From Oscillospiraceae bacterium NTUH-002-81 (GTDB lineage: Bacteria; Bacillota; Clostridia; Lachnospirales; Lachnospiraceae), in assembly GCA_032620915.1 (NCBI GenBank), contig CP136052.1:899001-963000 (forward strand): a stretch of 64,000 bases of DNA, given 5' to 3'. Shown here piece after piece: positions 8,057 to 17,415 of the stretch. The notes under the pieces are model-generated. The model saw only the letters and a program-made list of their open reading frames with translations. It was not told where the DNA came from and made no database searches. Both the position numbers and the translations under genes were made by a program. Each line of letters opens with the position of its first letter. Position 1 is the stretch's first letter.

Positions 8057-8945
8057 ATGAAATTTACAAAAATGCATGGTCTGGGCAATGACTATGTGTA
8101 CGTCAACGGGTTTGAGGAGAAGGTGCCCAACCCGGAGAAAAACTGCCCAGTATGTCAGTGACCGCCATTTCGGCGTGGGATCGGATGGCCTGATCCTCAT
8201 CAATCCGTCAGACAAGGCGGATTGCGAGATGGCGATGTACAATGCGGATGGCTCCAGAGGCGAGATGTGCGGCAACGGCATCCGCTGTGTGGCAAAATAT
8301 GTGTACGACCACGGCATGACGGACAAACGGCGGATCGCCGTGGAGACGCTGGCCGGTGTGAAATACATTGATCTGGAAGTGGAGAATGGCAAGGTAAAAA
8401 AGGCCGAGGTGGATATGGGAGAGCCGATCCTGGATCCGTCCCAGATCCCGGTGCTGGCGGAAGAGAACCCGCCGGTAAACATCCCCATCGAGGTGGAGGG
8501 AACGGTTTACCACATGACCTGCGTGTCCATGGGCAACCCTCATGCGGTGGTATTTTTACCGGAAGTGGCCTCACTGGATCTGACGAAGATCGGGCCGGTT
8601 TTTGAAAGCCATCCCCGGTTCCCTAACCGGGTCAATACCGAGTTTATCCGTGTTATTGACCGGAAAACGCTGGAAATGCGCGTGTGGGAGCGGGGCTCCG
8701 GCGAGACGCTGGCCTGCGGTACCGGTGCCTGTGCGGCGGCTGTGGCGGCCATTTTGAATGATCTGGCTGACCGTGAGGTGACCATCCACCTGCTGGGCGG
8801 CGATCTGGATATCCGCTGGGATGCCGAGACGAACCATGTGTTTATGAAAGGACCGGCCACCACTGTTTTTGACGGAGAGATTGACACCTCTCATATTGAT
8901 GATGAAATGCACAAGTGTCAGGAATGGCATGAGAGCATCCAATAG
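8057..8945 (+). CDS. dapF: Diaminopimelate epimerase, frame broken in an A5 run
   Basis: Interconverts LL- and meso-diaminopimelate for lysine and peptidoglycan synthesis. ATG 8057 with agaggag gives [16 protein letters not shown], the canonical N-terminus. The frame closes after 34 codons because of an extra A at 8138-8142; with four A the protein reads [18 protein letters not shown] and totals 295 aa. Both catalytic Cys motifs are present: EMCGNGIRC and ACGTGACA. As it is a single essential-pathway gene and the rest is perfect, sequence error is the likely cause. It is followed by dapL after 23 bp. Confidence 0.92.
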
Positions 8946-8968
8946 ATTATTTTTGCGAGGAGGATATT

Positions 8969-10183
8969 ATGTTCAAGGTAAATGAGAATTATCTGAAATT
9001 GCCCGGCAGCTACCTTTTTTCCACTGTCGGCAGAAAACAAAGAGAGTATGAAGCTGCCCACCCGGATAAAAAAGTCATCCGTCTGAGCATCGGCGACGTG
9101 ACCCAGCCGCTGGCACCGGTGATCATTGATGCCCTGCACAAGGCAGTGGATGAGATGGGGGTCAAAGAGACCTTCCACGGCTATGCACCGGATCTGGGCT
9201 ATGAGTTTCTGAGAAATGCCATCGCCAAGAATGATTATGCCGACAGAGGCTGTGATATCGCGGCGGATGAGATCTTCGTATCTGACGGTGCAAAATGCGA
9301 TTCCGGCAACATTCAGGAGATTTTCAGCCTGGACAATAAGATCGCTGTGTGCGATCCGGTTTATCCGGTGTATGTGGACACCAACGTGATGGCCGGAAGA
9401 GCAGGCGATTACAACCCGAAGACCGAGCGCTACAGCAATGTGATCTACATGCCCTGTGTGGCAGACAATAACTTTGCACCGGAGCTGCCCAAGGAGACCC
9501 CGGACATCATTTACCTGTGCTTCCCCAACAACCCCACCGGTTCCACCATCACCAAGGATCAGCTGCAGGAGTGGGTGGACTATGCCAACCGGGTAGGCGC
9601 TGTCATCATTTATGATGCGGCTTATGAGGCGTACATTTCCGAGGACAATGTTCCCCACACCATCTATGAGTGCGAGGGCGCCAGAACCTGTGCCATCGAG
9701 CTGAAAAGCTTTTCCAAAAATGCAGGCTTTACCGGTACCCGTCTGGGTTACAGCGTTGTGCCCAAGGATCTCAAGAGCGACGGCGTATCCCTGCATTCTC
9801 TGTGGGCACGCCGCCACGGTACCAAGTACAACGGCGCACCGTATATCATCCAGAGAGCCGGAGAGGCAGTGTACTCTGATGAGGGCAAGGCCCAGTTAAA
9901 ACAGCAGGTGGCTTACTACATGAACAATGCAAAGGTTATCTATGAGGGATTGAAGGACGCTGGCTACACCGTGTCCGGCGGCGTCAATGCGCCTTACATC
10001 TGGCTGAAAACCCCGGATCATATGACATCCTGGGAGTTCTTTGATTATCTGCTGAACAATGCATCTGTGGTAGGCACCCCGGGATCCGGCTTTGGCCCCA
10101 GCGGCGAAGGCTACTTCCGTCTGACCGCCTTCGGCACCTATGAGAACACCGTAGAGGCCATCAACCGGATCAAGGCACTGTAA
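8969..10183 (+). CDS. dapL: LL-diaminopimelate aminotransferase
   Basis: PLP enzyme that converts tetrahydrodipicolinate to LL-DAP in one step, bypassing acylated intermediates. 404 aa, typical of DapL. Seen: start [48 protein letters not shown] and the PLP lysine in [15 protein letters not shown]. It forms an operon with dapF, with GGAGG before ATG 8969, and ends before a strong terminator. Confidence 0.97.
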   Translation: MFKVNENYLKLPGSYLFSTVGRKQREYEAAHPDKKVIRLSIGDVTQPLAPVIIDALHKAVDEMGVKETFHGYAPDLGYEFLRNAIAKNDYADRGCDIAADEIFVSDGAKCDSGNIQEIFSLDNKIAVCDPVYPVYVDTNVMAGRAGDYNPKTERYSNVIYMPCVADNNFAPELPKETPDIIYLCFPNNPTGSTITKDQLQEWVDYANRVGAVIIYDAAYEAYISEDNVPHTIYECEGARTCAIELKSFSKNAGFTGTRLGYSVVPKDLKSDGVSLHSLWARRHGTKYNGAPYIIQRAGEAVYSDEGKAQLKQQVAYYMNNAKVIYEGLKDAGYTVSGGVNAPYIWLKTPDHMTSWEFFDYLLNNASVVGTPGSGFGPSGEGYFRLTAFGTYENTVEAINRIKAL

Positions 10184-10228
10184 TTCGGTGCGGCATCTGA
10201 AACTGTAATCATTTCGCAAGAAAAACAT

Positions 10229-10270
10229 AAGGAACCATCGGCCTTTCCGGGTAGATGGTTCCTTTCTTTT
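10229..10270 (+). terminator. Intrinsic terminator after dapL
   Basis: Perfect 11-bp stem aaggaaccatc/gatggttcctt followed by a T-rich tract. Confidence 0.9.
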
Positions 10271-10275
10271 ATGTT

Positions 10276-10338
10276 ACACTGATGCTAGGAAGAATTGTGA
10301 GAGTGCGAAGCACGGAGCAATTCGTAGGGTATCAGTGT
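10276..10338. repeat. Family B palindromic repeat
   Basis: Outer arms acactgat/atcagtgt enclose gaattg...gcaattc and an inner gtgcgaagcac hairpin, giving an almost fully paired element. It lies 34 bp before the lipoprotein start, so it would form part of its leader or sit over its promoter. Confidence 0.75.
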
Positions 10339-10371
10339 TATCATATGTGAAATTCATGAAAGGAGGCAGGC

Positions 10372-11085
10372 ATGAAAAAATACGGACTTATCATAGGCTT
10401 CACATTTCTGATGGGGGTGCTGGCAGGTTGTGCCGGCACAGGAAGTACCACGCAGGATCAGGCAAAAACGGATGCGGCCCATGAGGTGGAGGCGCAGGAT
10501 GGCGCAGACGGTGTACAGACCCAGGATGCGGCCGGCGCAGGGGACGCGGTGACGCTGCCGGATCTGACGGAGCAGCGGCCGGTGGCTTATCCGCCTTGCG
10601 TGCGGGTGGACGGCGTGGTTTATCAGGATACGGGCTTTGTGAGCTCCATGCCGGGCTGCGGCAACATGGACGGGGAGATCACCTCCCAAGTGGACGGCAC
10701 GAAGCTGCCAGACCAGGACGATCAGTCCAACTTTGGCACGGGCTATGCCTATCAGAGAGGCGGTGACGGCCTGCTTCTGGTGAAAATGGACGAAAGAATG
10801 GAAATTTTCCGGGATATGGATTCCACAGACAGCAGTATCCCGCCGCAGGTACTGCATTTTACCGCAGAGGTCAAAGCAGTGAACGAAGGCTCTCTTCTGG
10901 TGACCTACATTTCCACAGCAGAGGGTTTTTCGCCTCTGTCGGAGGGAGAATACACGGCGTCCACAGACAATCTGCTGGATGAGGTGCAGGTGGGCGATCA
11001 GGTGGAAATCTGGTGCGACGGAAACATTCTGGAAACCTATCCTGCACAGCTGGGACTGGTGTATCGGATCGCGATCATCGGTTAG
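10372..11085 (+). CDS. Hypothetical lipoprotein (237 aa)
   Basis: Exported protein anchored by lipid: signal KKYGLIIGFTFLMGVLAGC with the lipobox LAGC (Cys20), then an Ala/Asp/Gln-rich linker to about residue 60, then a compact domain with PPCVRVDGVVYQDTG and a C-terminal beta-rich stretch ending IAIIG. The latter looks like an OB-like or DUF3221-type small extracellular domain, but I do not recognise a named family. Start ATG 10372 with aaaggagg. It stands alone between two terminators. Confidence 0.8.
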   Translation: MKKYGLIIGFTFLMGVLAGCAGTGSTTQDQAKTDAAHEVEAQDGADGVQTQDAAGAGDAVTLPDLTEQRPVAYPPCVRVDGVVYQDTGFVSSMPGCGNMDGEITSQVDGTKLPDQDDQSNFGTGYAYQRGGDGLLLVKMDERMEIFRDMDSTDSSIPPQVLHFTAEVKAVNEGSLLVTYISTAEGFSPLSEGEYTASTDNLLDEVQVGDQVEIWCDGNILETYPAQLGLVYRIAIIG

Positions 11086-11121
11086 TGATGCAAGGAAGGC
11101 AGTATTGTGTAAAAGCAAAGA

Positions 11122-11157
11122 AAAGGCGGGAACCCGAAGAGAGGATTCCCGCCTTTT
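11122..11157. terminator. Intrinsic terminator between lipoprotein and asnA
   Basis: Stem aaaggcgggaa/ttcccgccttt with A and T flanks; serves the plus-strand lipoprotein gene and may serve the convergent asnA. Confidence 0.85.
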
Positions 11158-11233
11158 GCGGCTATTGTATGAATCGGAATCATATGTGCAAGGTGCTCAG
11201 CCACAGAATCTGCGTCTGAAACGCGGGGATGAT

Positions 11234-12244
11234 TTACAGCAGGCACACGCCGTGTGCCTTTGCCTCCTCGCGGATCTCATCGGGCCATACGGACACCTGG
11301 ATCTCGCCGATGTGGGCTTTGCGCAGGAAGAACATGCAGATCCGGGACTGGCCGATGCCGCCGCCGATGGTGTAGGGCAGCTGCTGATCCAGAATGGCTT
11401 TCTGGAAAGGAAGTTTTGCACGATCCGGGCAGCCTGCAGCGTCCAGCTGGCGCAGCAGGGCGTCTTCATCCACACGGATGCCCATGGAGGACAGCTCCAG
11501 GGCAATGTCCAGCACCGGATAGTAGACAAGAATATCACCGTTTAAGCTCCAGTCATCGTAGTCCGGGGCGCGGCCATCGTGGGGCTCTCCTGTGGAGATC
11601 TTGTCGCCGATCTGCATGAGGAAGACAGCGCCCTTGTCTTTTGTGATCCGGTATTCCTTTTCCTTGCTGGAAAGGCCGGGATATAGATCCTCCAGCTCCT
11701 GGGTGGTGATGAAGAAAATATCCTTGGGCAGGATTTCTTCGATGTAATCATAGCGGATGGCCATGTATTTCTCTGTTTTTTTCAGTGTTTTGTAAATCTT
11801 GCGCACCGTGTCTTTTAACGTCTCTACGTTCCGGTCTTCCTTGGCGATGATCTTCTCCCAGTCCCACTGATCCACGTAGATGGAGTGGATGTTGTCGGTG
11901 GTCTCATCCCGGCGGATGGCGTTCATGTCGGTGTACAGGCCTTCGCCCATGGCAAAGCCGTATTGCTTCAGGGCGTAGCGTTTCCATTTGGCGAGAGAGT
12001 GCACCACTTCGATGATCCGGTCGTCCTGTTCCAGCACGCCGAAGGAAACCGGGCGCTCCACGCCGTTTAAGTTATCGTTCAGGCCGGACTCGGGCGTCAC
12101 GAAGAGCGGGGCAGTCACACGCAGCAGGTTCAGCTGTTCCGCCAGCGTCTGCTGAAAAAAGTCTTTGACGGTCTTGATGGCTGCCTGGGTATCGTGGAGG
12201 TTCAGTTCCGAGTGATAACCGGCAGGAATCTGTAAATGTTCCAT
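11234..12244 (-). CDS. asnA: Aspartate--ammonia ligase (asparagine synthetase A)
   Basis: Makes asparagine from aspartate, ammonia and ATP; related to class II AspRS catalytic cores. 336 aa, the standard size. Seen: TPESGLNDNLNGVERPV, the YVDQWDWEKII motif, GDKISTGEPHDGRAPDYDDW and the final GGGIGQSRICMF. Start at ATG 12244 with aaaggagg. Divergent from the T-box/aspS-gatCAB operon, so free asparagine synthesis and tRNA-bound asparagine synthesis sit back to back. Confidence 0.97.
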   Translation of the reverse strand: MEHLQIPAGYHSELNLHDTQAAIKTVKDFFQQTLAEQLNLLRVTAPLFVTPESGLNDNLNGVERPVSFGVLEQDDRIIEVVHSLAKWKRYALKQYGFAMGEGLYTDMNAIRRDETTDNIHSIYVDQWDWEKIIAKEDRNVETLKDTVRKIYKTLKKTEKYMAIRYDYIEEILPKDIFFITTQELEDLYPGLSSKEKEYRITKDKGAVFLMQIGDKISTGEPHDGRAPDYDDWSLNGDILVYYPVLDIALELSSMGIRVDEDALLRQLDAAGCPDRAKLPFQKAILDQQLPYTIGGGIGQSRICMFFLRKAHIGEIQVSVWPDEIREEAKAHGVCLL

Positions 12245-12355
12245 GGTTCGATTGCCTCCTTTAAAAGTGAAAAAATATATAACTCAAAATAAGAATGTTT
12301 GCACCGGAAATAAGTATAGCAGAAAATAAAAAACTATTCTACCCTAAAAAAGGGG

Positions 12356-12384
12356 TTGCATTCTGTTTTTTCGTGTGCTAGAAT
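12356..12384 (+). promoter_or_regulatory. Promoter of the T-box/aspS operon
   Basis: TTGCAT (12356-12361) and TAGAAT (12379-12384) with a 17-bp spacer, just upstream of the T-box leader. Confidence 0.7.
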
Positions 12385-12390
12385 GTCCCC

Positions 12391-12690
12391 AAAATAAAGC
12401 AAATGCGAGGAACAAGACTCTTGTTTTCAGAAATCGACAGGAATACGGCGTCACCGACTGAGAGCGCTGTTTGACGGAGAAGACGAAGGGAACACTTGGG
12501 AGCAGACAGCCTGAACAGGCAGAGCAGATCTGGAAGTAGGGCTGTACGGGGCACACGTTACGTGCAGAAGAGAGGAAGTCTTTCCCGGAGCGGGGGAGAT
12601 TTCAATGCGGGTGGTACCGCGGGTTTTCTTTTTGAATTCAAAGAGATCCGTCCCGGAATGTCTGATGCATTCCAGGGCGGTTTTTTGTAT
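12391..12690 (+). promoter_or_regulatory. T-box leader, probable Asp specifier
   Basis: The T-box/antiterminator core gcgggtggtaccgcggg is at 12607-12623. It is followed by a terminator with arms ccgtcccggaatg (12648-12660) and cattccagggcgg (12668-12680) and T6. In Stem I the string accGACtgagag at 12454-12463 places GAC (Asp) as specifier. Uncharged tRNA-Asp would promote read-through into the downstream AspRS and GatCAB genes. Specifier assignment is by position next to gagag and is less sure than the T-box itself. Confidence 0.9.
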
Positions 12691-12722
12691 TACAAAAAAG
12701 CACGGAGCAATCCGTGTAATAC
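12687..12722. repeat. Small hairpin carrying the family B core
   Basis: Arms gtattac/gtaatac enclose gcacggagcaatcc, the same core as in the elements at 10292 and 2533. It immediately follows the T-box terminator. Confidence 0.55.
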
Positions 12723-12796
12723 AAAAACGGTAGTTCTGAGAAAGTCGCATCGGACAGCAGCTCATCAACTCAAAACGGGAAAAGGAGAAATGCAAA

Positions 12797-14128
12797 ATGG
12801 AATTTATCAAAGGTGTGAAGGAAAAAGATCTGCTGGAGATCAGCGATGTGTGTGAAGGCGCTTACGAAGGACAGGATATCCGCATGAACGGCAGTGTCCA
12901 CACGATCCGTGACATGGGCGATGTGGCATTCGTTGTCTTAAGAAAAAGAGACGGCCTGGTGCAGTGTGTATTCGAGGAAGGCGTCACCGCTTTTGATCTG
13001 AAAGCCCTGAAAGAGGCTTCTGCCGTGGAGGTGTGCGGCACCGTGAAAAAAGAGGAGCGTGCGCCCCACGGATTTGAGATCCGGTTAAAAGAGATCAAAG
13101 TGCTGTCAGAGCCAGCAGCGCCGCTGCCGCTGGCCATTTCCAAATGGAAGCTCAATACTTCCCTGGAGGCCAAGCTGAACATGCGGTCCATCTCCCTTCG
13201 AAATGTGCGGGAGCGGGCAAGATTCCGCATCCAGGAGGGCGTGGTGAGAGGCTTCCGGGAGTTCCTTTACAGCCAGGGCTTCACCGAGATCCACACACCG
13301 AAGATCGGCGCCAAGGGCGCAGAGGGCGGCGCAAACCTGTTCCGTCTGGAGTATTTCCACCGTCCGGCTGTGCTGGAGCAGAGCCCGCAGTTCTACAAGC
13401 AGATGATGGTGGGCGTGTTTGACCGGGTATTTGAGACCGGCCCCGTTTTCCGGGCAGAGAAGCACAACACCAAGCGCCACCTGAACGAGTACACCAGCAT
13501 GGACTTTGAGATGGGCTACATCGACAGCTTCGAGGACATCATGGCCATGGAAACCGGATTTTTACAGTATATGCTGGCACTGCTGCAGAAGGATTACGCC
13601 ACAGAGCTGAAAATGCTGAACATCACCCTACCGTCGGCAGAGGCGATCCCCCAGGTGCGGTTCGATGAGGCAAAACGGCTCGTATCGGAAAAATATGACC
13701 GGAAGATCCGCAACCCCTACGATCTGGAACCGGAGGAGGAGCAGCTTATCGGCCGTTATTTCAAGGAAGAGTACGACGCGGATTTCGTATTTGTCACCCA
13801 TTACCCGTCCAAGAAGCGTCCGTTCTATGCCATGGACGATCCGGCAGATCCGAAGTTTACGTTAAGCTTTGACCTGCTGTTCCACGGTCTGGAGATCACC
13901 ACCGGCGGTCAGCGGATCCACGATTATCACCAGCTGCTGGATAAGATCGAAGCCCGGGGCATGACCACAGAGGGCATGGAGCATTATCTGGATACGTTTA
14001 AATACGGGATGCCGCCCCACGGCGGTCTGGGCATCGGCATGGAGCGTCTGACCATGCAGATCCTGGGCGAGGAAAACGTCCGTGAAGCTTGTCTGTTCCC
14101 GAGAGACCTGTCCCGGCTGGAGCCTTAA
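12797..14128 (+). CDS. aspS: Aspartyl-tRNA synthetase, archaeal/non-discriminating type
   Basis: 443 aa, lacking the bacterial GAD insertion and therefore of the AspRS2 type that also charges tRNA-Asn. OB-fold anticodon domain at about 1-100; class II catalytic core with FREFLYSQGFTEIHTPKI, LEQSPQFYKQMM, GPVFRAEKHNTKRHLNEYTSMD (motif 2) and GGLGIGMERLTM (motif 3). Start ATG 12797 with aaaggag. It heads the gatC-gatA-gatB operon, fitting the indirect route in which Asp-tRNA-Asn is amidated. The Asp T-box in front supports the assignment. Confidence 0.94.
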   Translation: MEFIKGVKEKDLLEISDVCEGAYEGQDIRMNGSVHTIRDMGDVAFVVLRKRDGLVQCVFEEGVTAFDLKALKEASAVEVCGTVKKEERAPHGFEIRLKEIKVLSEPAAPLPLAISKWKLNTSLEAKLNMRSISLRNVRERARFRIQEGVVRGFREFLYSQGFTEIHTPKIGAKGAEGGANLFRLEYFHRPAVLEQSPQFYKQMMVGVFDRVFETGPVFRAEKHNTKRHLNEYTSMDFEMGYIDSFEDIMAMETGFLQYMLALLQKDYATELKMLNITLPSAEAIPQVRFDEAKRLVSEKYDRKIRNPYDLEPEEEQLIGRYFKEEYDADFVFVTHYPSKKRPFYAMDDPADPKFTLSFDLLFHGLEITTGGQRIHDYHQLLDKIEARGMTTEGMEHYLDTFKYGMPPHGGLGIGMERLTMQILGEENVREACLFPRDLSRLEP

Positions 14129-14155
14129 GGGCCGCCGATAAAAAGGAGGAAAATC

Positions 14156-14449
14156 ATGGCAAATATCATCAGCGATGAAACCATAGAGTATGTAGGCATT
14201 CTGGCCAAGCTGGAGCTTTCCGGGGAAGAGAAGGAAGCGGCCAAGAAGGACATGGCGCGGATGCTGGATTATATTGACCGGTTAAATGAACTGGACACCA
14301 CCGGCGTAGAACCCATGTCTCACGTATTTCCGGTGAACAACGTGTTCCGGGAGGACGTGGTCATGAACGGCGATGACAGCGAGGATATGCTGAAAAACGC
14401 ACCGGCAGTGAAGGACGGAAGCTACAAGGTTCCGAAAACAGTAGAATAG
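14156..14449 (+). CDS. gatC: Asp/Glu-tRNA amidotransferase subunit C
   Basis: 97-aa GatC, the small stabilising subunit of GatCAB. Typical: [15 protein letters not shown], then [33 protein letters not shown] and the C-terminal KVPKTVE. ATG 14156 with aaaggagg; 27 bp after aspS and 11 bp before gatA. Confidence 0.97.
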   Translation: MANIISDETIEYVGILAKLELSGEEKEAAKKDMARMLDYIDRLNELDTTGVEPMSHVFPVNNVFREDVVMNGDDSEDMLKNAPAVKDGSYKVPKTVE

Positions 14450-14460
14450 GAGGCACGGCC

Positions 14461-15941
14461 ATGGGACTGATGAGTCTGACAGCGGTAGAGCTGGGAAAGA
14501 AAATCCGATCCGGTGAGGTGAAGGTGCTGGACGCAGTGAATGAGGCACTGGCGCGGATCGAAACATTTGACAAAGAATTAAACTGCTACGTGACCGTGGA
14601 CGCCGAAGGGGCGAGAAAACGGGCGGAAGAGGTACAGAAGGCCATTGATGCCGGGGAGCTCACCGGCCCGCTGGCGGGTGTACCGGTGGCAATCAAGGAC
14701 AATATGTGTACCGAAGGGCTGCTGACCACCTGCAGTTCGAAGATTTTATACAATTTCAAACCGACTTACACGGCAGAAGCGGTGAAAAATCTGGAAAAAG
14801 CCGGTGCCATCATCATCGGTAAGACCAACATGGACGAGTTTGCCATGGGAAGCACCACGGAAACATCCGCTTTTGGTGTGACGAAAAATCCCTGGGATAC
14901 GGAGCATGTGCCCGGCGGTTCCTCCGGCGGCTCCTGCGCGGCAGTGGCAGCCGAGGAGTGCAGCTTTGCCCTAGGTTCTGACACCGGCGGTTCCATCCGC
15001 CAGCCCAGCTCCTTCTGCGGCGTGACCGGCATCAAGCCCACCTACGGCACGGTTTCCCGGTATGGCCTCATCGCCTACGGTTCCTCTCTGGATCAGATTG
15101 GGCCGGTGGCCAAGGACGTGACCGACTGTGCGGTGATCCTGGAGGCCATCGCCTCCCACGACGTCAAGGATAGCACTTCCGTTGCCCGGGAGGATTATGA
15201 TTTCACTTCCGCCCTGGTGGAGGATGTGAAGGGACTGCGGGTCGGCATCCCGCGGGATTACTTTGGAGAGGGCCTGGATCCTGAGGTGAAGGCGGCTGTC
15301 CTGGCAGCGTCAGAGGTGCTCCGGGAAAAGGGCGCCATCGTGGAAGAATTTGACTTAAGTCTGGTGGATTACGCCATCCCTGCTTACTACGTCATCGCTT
15401 CTGCGGAGGCCAGCTCCAACCTGGCCCGGTTTGACGGTGTGAAATACGGCTACCGCACAGCAGAATACGAGGGTCTGCATAATATGTATAAGAAATCCCG
15501 TTCCGAGGGCTTTGGCCCGGAGGTGAAGCGCCGCATCATGCTGGGCTCCTTCGTGCTGAGCTCCGGCTACTATGACGCTTATTACCTGAAAGCCCTGCGG
15601 ACGAAAGCGCTGACCAAAAAAGCCTTTGACCGGGCGTTTGCACAGTTTGATGTGATCCTGGGGCCTGCGGCGCCCACCACAGCGCCGAAGCTGGGGGAAT
15701 CCCTGAGTGACCCCATCCAGATGTATCTGGGAGACATTTACACGATTTCCGTGAACCTGGCGGGCCTGCCGGGTATCAGCGTCCCCTGCGGTACAGACAG
15801 CAAGGGCCTCCCCCATTGGCCTGCAGCTCATCGGTGACTGCTTCCAGGAGAAAAAAAATCATCCGCGCGGCATACACTTACGAGAAGAGCCGCACCTATG
15901 TCCGGTGTGAGATCGCACAGAAAGGAGCAGAAAAGGCATGA
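14461..15941 (+). CDS. gatA: Asp/Glu-tRNA amidotransferase subunit A, two one-base insertions near the 3' end
   Basis: Amidase subunit that frees ammonia from glutamine for amidation of mischarged tRNA. Amidase-signature features: VAIKDN with catalytic Lys, the Gly/Ser-rich HVPGGSSGGSCAAVAAEE and SDTGGSIRQPSSFCG with the cis-Ser and nucleophile. The frame stops early at 15837. Removing one C from 15810-15814 and one A from 15851-15858 restores GLPIGLQLIGDCFQEKKIIRAAYTYEK and a stop overlapping the gatB ATG (ATGA at 15938-15941), 492 aa in all. Two errors in one essential gene argue for sequence error. Confidence 0.94.
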
Positions 15942-17368
15942 GAAAACAATATGAGACCGTCATTGGACTGGAAGTCCATGTAGAACTGGCCACAAAGACA
16001 AAGATTTTCTGCGCCTGCAGTACCGCATTCGGCGGCGCGCCCAACACCCACACCTGTCCGGTGTGCACCGGCATGCCCGGATCCCTTCCCGTATTAAATA
16101 AGAAGGTTGTGGAATATGCCATTGCCGTGGGGCTGGCAACGAACTGTACCATCAACCAGTATTGTAAATTTGACCGGAAGAACTATTTTTATCCGGATAA
16201 CCCGCAGAACTACCAGATTTCCCAGCTCTATCTGCCCATCTGCATCAACGGCGGTGTGGAGATTGAGACCGCCGGGGGCAAGAAAACCATCGGCATTCAC
16301 GAGATCCATATGGAGGAGGATGCGGGCAAGCTCATCCACGACGAGTGGGAGGACTGCTCCCTGGTGGACTTCAACCGCTCCGGCGTGCCGCTGATCGAGA
16401 TCGTATCCGAGCCGGATATGCGTTCTGCGGACGAGGTTATCGCCTATCTGGAAAAGCTGCGGCTCATCATCCAGTATCTGGGCGCTTCGGACTGCAAGCT
16501 CCAGGAGGGTTCCATGCGTGCCGACGTCAACCTGTCTGTCCGGGAGGTTGGCGCAGAGAAGTTCGGTACGAGAACCGAGATGAAGAACCTGAACTCCTTC
16601 AAGGCCATTGCCCACGCCATCGACGGCGAGCGGGCACGGCAGATCGAGCTTCTGGAAGAGGGGAAGGCGGTCATCCAGGAGACGAGACGGTGGGACGACA
16701 ACAAGGAATACTCCTATGCCATGCGTTCCAAGGAGGACGCCCAGGACTACCGGTATTTCCCGGAGCCGGATCTGGTGCCCATCGTCATCAGCGACGCCTG
16801 GCTGGAGGAGATCCGTTCCCGGCAGCCGGAGCTTCGTACCGAGAAGCTGGCCCGGTATAAGGAGGAATTTGACATTCCCGAATACGATGCAAAAATCCTG
16901 ACGGAATCCAAGCATATGGCTGACCTGTTCGAGGAGACGACGGCCATCTGCGGCAAGCCCAAGAAGGTGTCCAACTGGCTCATGGTGGAGACCATGCGGC
17001 TTATGAAGGAGCACGAGATGGAGCCGGAGGAGCTGGATTTTGCACCGGTGCATCTGGCAAAGCTCATCGACCTGGTGGATGCGGGCACCATCAACGGCAC
17101 CGTAGCCAAGGAAGTGTTCAAGAAGATTTTCACAGAGGATGTGGATCCGGAAACATATGTGGAAGAAAAAGGTCTGAAGACCGTCAACGATGAGGGCGCC
17201 CTGCGGGCCACCATCCAGGAAATCGTGGCGGCCAACCCCAAGTCCGTGGAGGATTACCACAACGGCAAGGAGAAGGCGCTGGGCTTCCTGGTGGGCCAGA
17301 CCATGAAGGCCATGAAGGGAAAAGCAAATCCCGGCATGATCAACCAGATTTTAAAAGAATTGCTGTAG
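15938..17368 (+). CDS. gatB: Asp/Glu-tRNA amidotransferase subunit B
   Basis: 476-aa GatB, which phosphorylates and amidates the tRNA-bound Asp or Glu. Seen: YETVIGLEVHVEL, the zinc-binding Cys pairs in CACSTAF and HTCPVCTGMPG, NRSGVPLIEIVSEPD, and the C-terminal YqeY-like tail domain ending NPGMINQILKELL. The start overlaps the restored gatA stop. Completes aspS-gatCAB. Confidence 0.97.
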   Translation: MRKQYETVIGLEVHVELATKTKIFCACSTAFGGAPNTHTCPVCTGMPGSLPVLNKKVVEYAIAVGLATNCTINQYCKFDRKNYFYPDNPQNYQISQLYLPICINGGVEIETAGGKKTIGIHEIHMEEDAGKLIHDEWEDCSLVDFNRSGVPLIEIVSEPDMRSADEVIAYLEKLRLIIQYLGASDCKLQEGSMRADVNLSVREVGAEKFGTRTEMKNLNSFKAIAHAIDGERARQIELLEEGKAVIQETRRWDDNKEYSYAMRSKEDAQDYRYFPEPDLVPIVISDAWLEEIRSRQPELRTEKLARYKEEFDIPEYDAKILTESKHMADLFEETTAICGKPKKVSNWLMVETMRLMKEHEMEPEELDFAPVHLAKLIDLVDAGTINGTVAKEVFKKIFTEDVDPETYVEEKGLKTVNDEGALRATIQEIVAANPKSVEDYHNGKEKALGFLVGQTMKAMKGKANPGMINQILKELL

Positions 17369-17381
17369 AGAAAAATTTTTG

Positions 17382-17409
17382 TTGCCTGACGCCGGTTCTG
17401 TGCTAGAAT
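17382..17409 (+). promoter_or_regulatory. Promoter immediately before the M15 lipoprotein gene
   Basis: TTGCCT (17382-17387) and TAGAAT (17404-17409), spacer 16 bp. The ATG at 17416 is only 7 bp past the -10 box, so the mRNA would have practically no leader. Confidence 0.55.
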
Positions 17410-17415
17410 AGGAAC

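Noticed and set aside
7583..8088. Several 60-114-aa frames on both strands of the tandem repeat, including a repeated peptide starting MHEGA
   Set aside because: Frames exist on both strands because of repetition and dyads; no ribosome sites, and changes between copies follow pairing instead of codons.
8057..8158. Separate small gene [10 protein letters not shown]... as an independent peptide
   Set aside because: It is the dapF N-terminus cut off by an extra A.
16094..17260. 388-aa minus-strand frame opposite gatB
   Set aside because: Shadow frame; no motif, no ribosome site.
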